From assembly GCA_018268545.1 (NCBI GenBank), contig JAFDWI010000114.1, positions 1 through 7,579 of the forward strand: DNA of 7,579 nt, given 5' to 3'. The position numbers and the translations under genes are program-made. A model generated the notes under the pieces. That model worked only from the letters and a program-made list of their open reading frames with translations. It did not search any database and was not told the DNA's origin. This document shows positions 5,598-7,579 of this stretch, in pieces. Source of the DNA: Actinomycetota bacterium. Its GTDB lineage: Bacteria > Actinomycetota > Acidimicrobiia > Acidimicrobiales > Iamiaceae. Each line of letters begins with the position of its first letter. Positions within the stretch are counted from its first letter, which is position 1.

Positions 5598-5833
5598 CGC
5601 CGCACCACGTCGATCATGACGAACATGATCTCGTCGGTGACCAAGGTGTCCGATCGGGCGACCAGACGGCCGTCCTCGTCATGTTCCAACCGAGCGGTGC
5701 GTCCATGGGGCGTGAGCTGGGCGCCGCTCCCTTACCGGGAGAGGTCCACCTTCGAGCCGGGAACGAGACCGAGCGCGTCACGCATTGCGCTCGGCAACAG
5801 GATCCGTCCCCCGGAATCGATCGTCGCTTGCAT
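5594..5833 (-). pseudogene. AbrB/MazE-type (SpoVT-AbrB) antitoxin gene interrupted by one stop codon
   Basis: From ATG 5833 the frame reads MQATIDSGGRILLPSAMRDA and then LGLVPGSKVDLSR, a clear swapped-hairpin AbrB DNA-binding domain. Codon 34 is TAA (5734-5732). Reading through it, the same frame continues with GSGAQLTPHGRTARLEHDED and GRLVARSDTLVTDEIMFVMI to DVVRR and a TGA at 5594, a normal antitoxin tail for VapC-type toxins. No frameshift is needed: the gene is 79 sense-length codons with a single nonsense codon where a Tyr (TAC or TAT) would fit. The 33-residue product would keep most of the DNA-binding strand-helix but lose toxin binding. The downstream toxin is also truncated, so genuine decay is more likely than a sequencing error, though one wrong base cannot be excluded. 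Confidence 0.85.
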
Positions 5834-5866
5834 CGGATCACGTCACCGGTGAAATCCCATCGGATC
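5831..5866. repeat. Direct repeat - palindrome - direct repeat at the abrB start
   Basis: The nonamer CATCGGATC occurs at 5831-5839 (covering the abrB ATG) and again at 5858-5866. Between them is the perfect palindrome TCACCGGTGA (5843-5852). The symmetric-looking layout upstream of an AbrB-type gene suggests an autoregulatory operator. The GGTGA half of the palindrome may also act as the ribosome binding site. The rest of the 162-bp gap at 5834-5995 shows nothing I can identify. Confidence 0.4.
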
Positions 5867-5995
5867 GGACTCGGCGCTCATCGACGAGTTCGACGCCCTC
5901 TGCACATCTCCGTCTTCCGAACGAGACGGTCGCGCCCGTGAAACTCCGCCAGATGCCACGCCCGAACACGCTGATGGGATCGCCCGGCAACACGC

Positions 5996-6430
5996 TCACG
6001 GGAAGCGCACCCAGCGCGTCCAATTCTCCTGAGGCCGGTACCTCATCGCCTCCCACGCACCCTCGCCGAGCGTGTTGCCCGACAACACCATGGCGTCGAA
6101 ACGGATCGCACCCAGATCTCGCAGCCGGTCTTCCGCCGCCTGCACGAGCGACCTGCCGATCCCCAGCCCGCGCAACGCGGGGTCGACAGCCAGGCGATAG
6201 AGATGTGCCCGCCAACCGTCCCATCCAGCGATGACGGACCCGGCAATGTTGCCTTCGATCTCGGCGACCAGGATCGAACCCGGGTCGTGGCGAAGCAGCT
6301 TCTCCACCAGTTCTGCGTCGTCATCCGGGCGAGCTTCGTTCTCACCCGCCTGCGACCAGAACTCGAGCAGCGCGACAACGTCATCGGTGCCCCCAGAGCG
6401 AATTCGGAATCCCGCCATGTGGTCGACCAC
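5996..6430 (-). CDS. GNAT-family N-acetyltransferase coupled to higBA
   Basis: A 144-residue GCN5-related acetyltransferase that uses acetyl-CoA. The N-terminal strand is FRIRSGGTDD (8-17) followed by a helix, with a central strand ILVAEIEGNIAGSVIAGWDG (53-72). The hallmark motif A is LYRLAVDPALRGLGIGRSLV (77-96), in which RGLGIG at 87-92 is the pyrophosphate-binding loop. The SGNTLGEGAWEAMRYRPQEN segment near the end is the usual GNAT C-terminal motif. It most resembles RimI/YpeA-like enzymes; the acceptor cannot be read from the sequence. GTG at 6430 is preferred because it begins two bases after the higA stop and has AGGT about nine bases upstream; ATG at 6418 is the alternative. The tight spacing makes it the third cistron after higB and higA, so a role linked to that TA system is possible but unproven. 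Confidence 0.9.
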   Translation of the reverse strand: MVDHMAGFRIRSGGTDDVVALLEFWSQAGENEARPDDDAELVEKLLRHDPGSILVAEIEGNIAGSVIAGWDGWRAHLYRLAVDPALRGLGIGRSLVQAAEDRLRDLGAIRFDAMVLSGNTLGEGAWEAMRYRPQENWTRWVRFP

Positions 6431-6432
6431 GT

Positions 6433-6732
6433 TCAGGCGACCTGCAACGGCGTGATCGCCGCGACCTGGTCGGCCACGCGACCTTGCGCGAGCTCCAATT
6501 CGTAGCGGGTCTGCAGGTTCAGCCAGAACTGCGGCTCCACGCCGAAGTAGCGCCCGAGGCGGAGCGCGGTGTCCGCCGTGATGGATCGCTTGCCGTGCAC
6601 GATCTCGTTGATGCGCCGAGGCGGCACGCCGATCGACACGGCGACCTTGTGCTGGGTGATACCGAACGCCTCGATGAAGTCCTCCATGAGCACCTCACCC
6701 GGGTGAATCGGCGGGTAGAGCTTGTCGACCAT
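6433..6732 (-). CDS. higA: HigA antitoxin, XRE-type HTH (VapI-like)
   Basis: A 99-residue antitoxin of the HigA/VapI group. It opens with PPIHPGEVLMEDFIEAFGIT (residues 7-26), the standard family signature. A helix-turn-helix follows (QHKVAVSIGVPPRRINEIVHGKRSITADTALRLGRYFG, about 27-64), in which GVPPRRINEIVHGKR is the recognition-helix region. The family's FWLNLQTRYELELA block comes next. ATG at 6732 has an AGGAGG ribosome binding site four bases upstream; the frame remains open further up through higB without homology. It begins eight bases after the higB stop, giving the toxin-first order typical of hig operons, and is followed after two bases by the GNAT gene. As a DNA-binding antitoxin it should neutralise HigB and repress the shared promoter, probably through the dyad at 7044-7056. 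Confidence 0.96.
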   Translation of the reverse strand: MVDKLYPPIHPGEVLMEDFIEAFGITQHKVAVSIGVPPRRINEIVHGKRSITADTALRLGRYFGVEPQFWLNLQTRYELELAQGRVADQVAAITPLQVA

Positions 6733-6740
6733 GACTCCTC

Positions 6741-7022
6741 CTAGTGGTAGTCCACGATTTGCACATCTTCCGCGCCGGCAGTTGTCCAACGAAAGCAGAT
6801 TCTCCATCGACCGTTGATTCGGATGCTGTGCTGCCCGGACCGGTCACCCTTCAGCGCCTCCAGTCGATTGCCGGGTGGCACGCGCAACGTGTTCAGTTCG
6901 GTCGCGGCGTCGAGCATGTGAAGCTTCCGGTTCGCGGCCTTGTGGATGCGTGGATCGATCCGTTTCGCCGGTTCACGACGCCAAACACGTTCGGTGTCGC
7001 GATCGGCGAACGAATTGACCAC
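6741..7022 (-). CDS. higB: HigB toxin, RelE-superfamily mRNA interferase
   Basis: A 93-residue RelE-fold toxin. HigB enzymes cut mRNA on translating ribosomes. The family's conserved blocks are present: FADRDTERVWRRE (5-17), RKLHMLDAA (32-40), the continuous RVPPGNRLEALKGDRSGQHS (47-66), SIRINGRWRICFRW (66-79) and the ending VQIVDYH (87-93). Basic residues K58, R61, R68, R72 and R74 are candidates for RNA contact and catalysis. The start is GTG at 7022-7020; it gives the usual N-terminus, lacks a convincing ribosome binding site and has a TANNNT box exactly six bases upstream, consistent with a leaderless mRNA. It precedes higA by eight bases. No lesion is seen, so the pair should be functional. 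Confidence 0.95.
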   Translation of the reverse strand: MVNSFADRDTERVWRREPAKRIDPRIHKAANRKLHMLDAATELNTLRVPPGNRLEALKGDRSGQHSIRINGRWRICFRWTTAGAEDVQIVDYH

Positions 7023-7028
7023 CCGACC

Positions 7029-7034
7029 AGTTTA
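7029..7034 (-). promoter_or_regulatory. Candidate -10 box of a leaderless higBA promoter (TAAACT)
   Basis: On the minus strand TAAACT is followed by GGTCGG and the higB GTG. The spacing (hexamer, six bases, GTG) is the same as at metG and at the acidic protein gene. The upstream dyad at 7044-7056 would overlap the -35 region. There is no strong Shine-Dalgarno sequence, so a leaderless start is the simpler reading here. Confidence 0.5.
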
Positions 7035-7043
7035 GAACGTGAT

Positions 7044-7066
7044 GCGTTAATAACGCCAGACGTTAA
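7044..7066. promoter_or_regulatory. Candidate HigA operator: dyad plus an extra half-site
   Basis: GCGTTA-A-TAACGC at 7044-7056 is a perfect 13-base inverted repeat. Its CGTTAA half recurs as a direct copy at 7061-7066, 16 bases from the first (7045-7050). It covers the predicted -35 region of the higBA promoter, where an XRE-type antitoxin such as HigA would repress. The stretch is noticeably AT-rich for this window. Confidence 0.5.
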
Positions 7067-7115
7067 GCTGAACCGGGGCGATATCTTGCCTGTCGCCGAG
7101 CCGCGGCATGCAGGG

Positions 7116-7370
7116 TCAGTAGTGATACCGAGCCTGGAGAATCACGAGGTCTTCGCCGTCCACGAGATAGACCAGCCGGTGCTCGTCGGTGATCCGCCGC
7201 GACCACGCACCCTGCGCCCCGTACTTCAGCTGCTCGGGCTTCCCGATCCCGGAGAACGGATCGCGAAGGCAGGCGTCGACGAGCGTATTGATCCGCTTCA
7301 GGATCTTCCGGTCGGTCGCCTGCCAGTGCTTGTAGTCCTCCCACGCCGACCGGTCCCAGACCAGACGCAT
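7116..7370 (-). CDS. yoeB: YoeB toxin (Txe/YoeB family mRNA interferase)
   Basis: An 84-residue toxin, the same length as E. coli YoeB, with the catalytic residues at the same numbers: E46 (GKPEQLK), R65 (RRITDEHRLVY), H83 and Y84 in the terminal RYHY. The N-terminus RLVWDRSAWEDYKHWQATD and the DPFSGIGKPE segment are typical. YoeB binds the ribosomal A site and cleaves mRNA just after the start codon when freed from YefM. ATG at 7370 directly follows the antitoxin TGA (no gap), with GAGGAA as ribosome binding site. It is followed by the 93-bp higBA promoter region. No lesion is seen; the toxin should be functional and is presumably held by the yefM product upstream. Confidence 0.97.
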   Translation of the reverse strand: MRLVWDRSAWEDYKHWQATDRKILKRINTLVDACLRDPFSGIGKPEQLKYGAQGAWSRRITDEHRLVYLVDGEDLVILQARYHY

Positions 7371-7579
7371 TCAGGTTTCCTCGCCCGCTCGATCGAGATC
7401 GTGGGTCTCGACCGTCCCCGCGCGGGCGCGATCGAAGGCATCGAGCAGGCGGCGGGCGTTGGCCGGTGAACGGAACAGGTATGCGGTCTCCTGCCACGCG
7501 GCGTACTCATCGGCCGGCATGAGGACGGCGTTGCCCTTCCGGGAGACGATCTCGACCGCGTCGCGATTCGCATTGACGC
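7371..7579 (-). CDS. yefM: YefM antitoxin, C-terminal 68 residues (5' end outside window)
   Basis: The frame is open from the right edge (first full codon at 7577-7575) to TGA at 7373-7371 and lacks its start. It reads VNANRDAVEIVSRKGNAVLM, then PADEYAAWQETAYLFRSPAN, then ARRLLDAFDRARAGTVETHD and LDRAGEET. The NANRDAVEIVSRKGNAVLMP part is the end of the YefM DNA-binding domain. The DEYAAWQETAYLFRSPANARRLL helix is the conserved YoeB-binding segment, and the short tail is typical. YefM neutralises YoeB and, with it, represses the operon. Its TGA abuts the yoeB ATG. About 20 N-terminal residues and the promoter lie beyond the window. Confidence 0.94.
   Translation of the reverse strand, partial: VNANRDAVEIVSRKGNAVLMPADEYAAWQETAYLFRSPANARRLLDAFDRARAGTVETHDLDRAGEET

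Noticed and set aside
5858..5860. Alternative upstream ATG for the AbrB-type antitoxin
   Set aside because: It is in frame but meets a TGA after five codons, so the start at 5833 is the only workable one.
5834..5995. A coding frame in the 162-bp gap between the GNAT gene and the broken abrB
   Set aside because: The open minus-strand frame there is an out-of-frame extension through the GNAT gene with no family resemblance. I see only the repeat array near the abrB start.

Overview
This is a very GC-rich window in which every supportable gene lies on the minus strand, so the genes read from right (high coordinates) to left. Gene content, GTG/TTG start usage, TANNNT-type -10 boxes and the order rsmI - metG - tatD - rsmA point to an actinobacterium. 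An acidimicrobial (Ilumatobacter-like) lineage is my best guess from the look of the proteins. That placement is inference, not a search result.

The left part (1-4635) is a conserved housekeeping block. In transcription order it holds a DUF192 protein (4635-4237), rsmI (16S rRNA C1402 2'-O-methyltransferase), an uncharacterised, strongly acidic 194-residue protein, metG (methionyl-tRNA synthetase), tatD (metal-dependent DNase, start overlapping the metG stop) and the first 23 codons of rsmA/ksgA (16S rRNA dimethyladenosine transferase), which runs off the left edge. The common theme is translation and ribosome maturation.

The right part (4730-7579) is a compact toxin-antitoxin (TA) island. 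In transcription order it holds yefM (cut by the right edge) with yoeB, then higB - higA - a GNAT acetyltransferase in tight succession, then a decayed abrB/mazE - vapC module (antitoxin with one in-frame stop codon, toxin truncated after about 33 codons), then an intact phd/vapB - vapC(FitB-type) pair. Three apparently intact TA pairs and one broken one are packed into about 2.85 kb next to the housekeeping block.

The most notable regulatory pattern is that three independent GTG-started genes (metG, the acidic protein, higB) have a TANNNT hexamer followed by exactly six bases and then the GTG. This is the layout of leaderless actinobacterial promoters, in which transcription begins on the start codon. 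Inverted repeats that may be autoregulatory operators lie at the higBA promoter, at the phd-vapC promoter and just upstream of the broken abrB gene. I saw no tRNA or rRNA gene, CRISPR array, insertion sequence or convincing T-tailed terminator.
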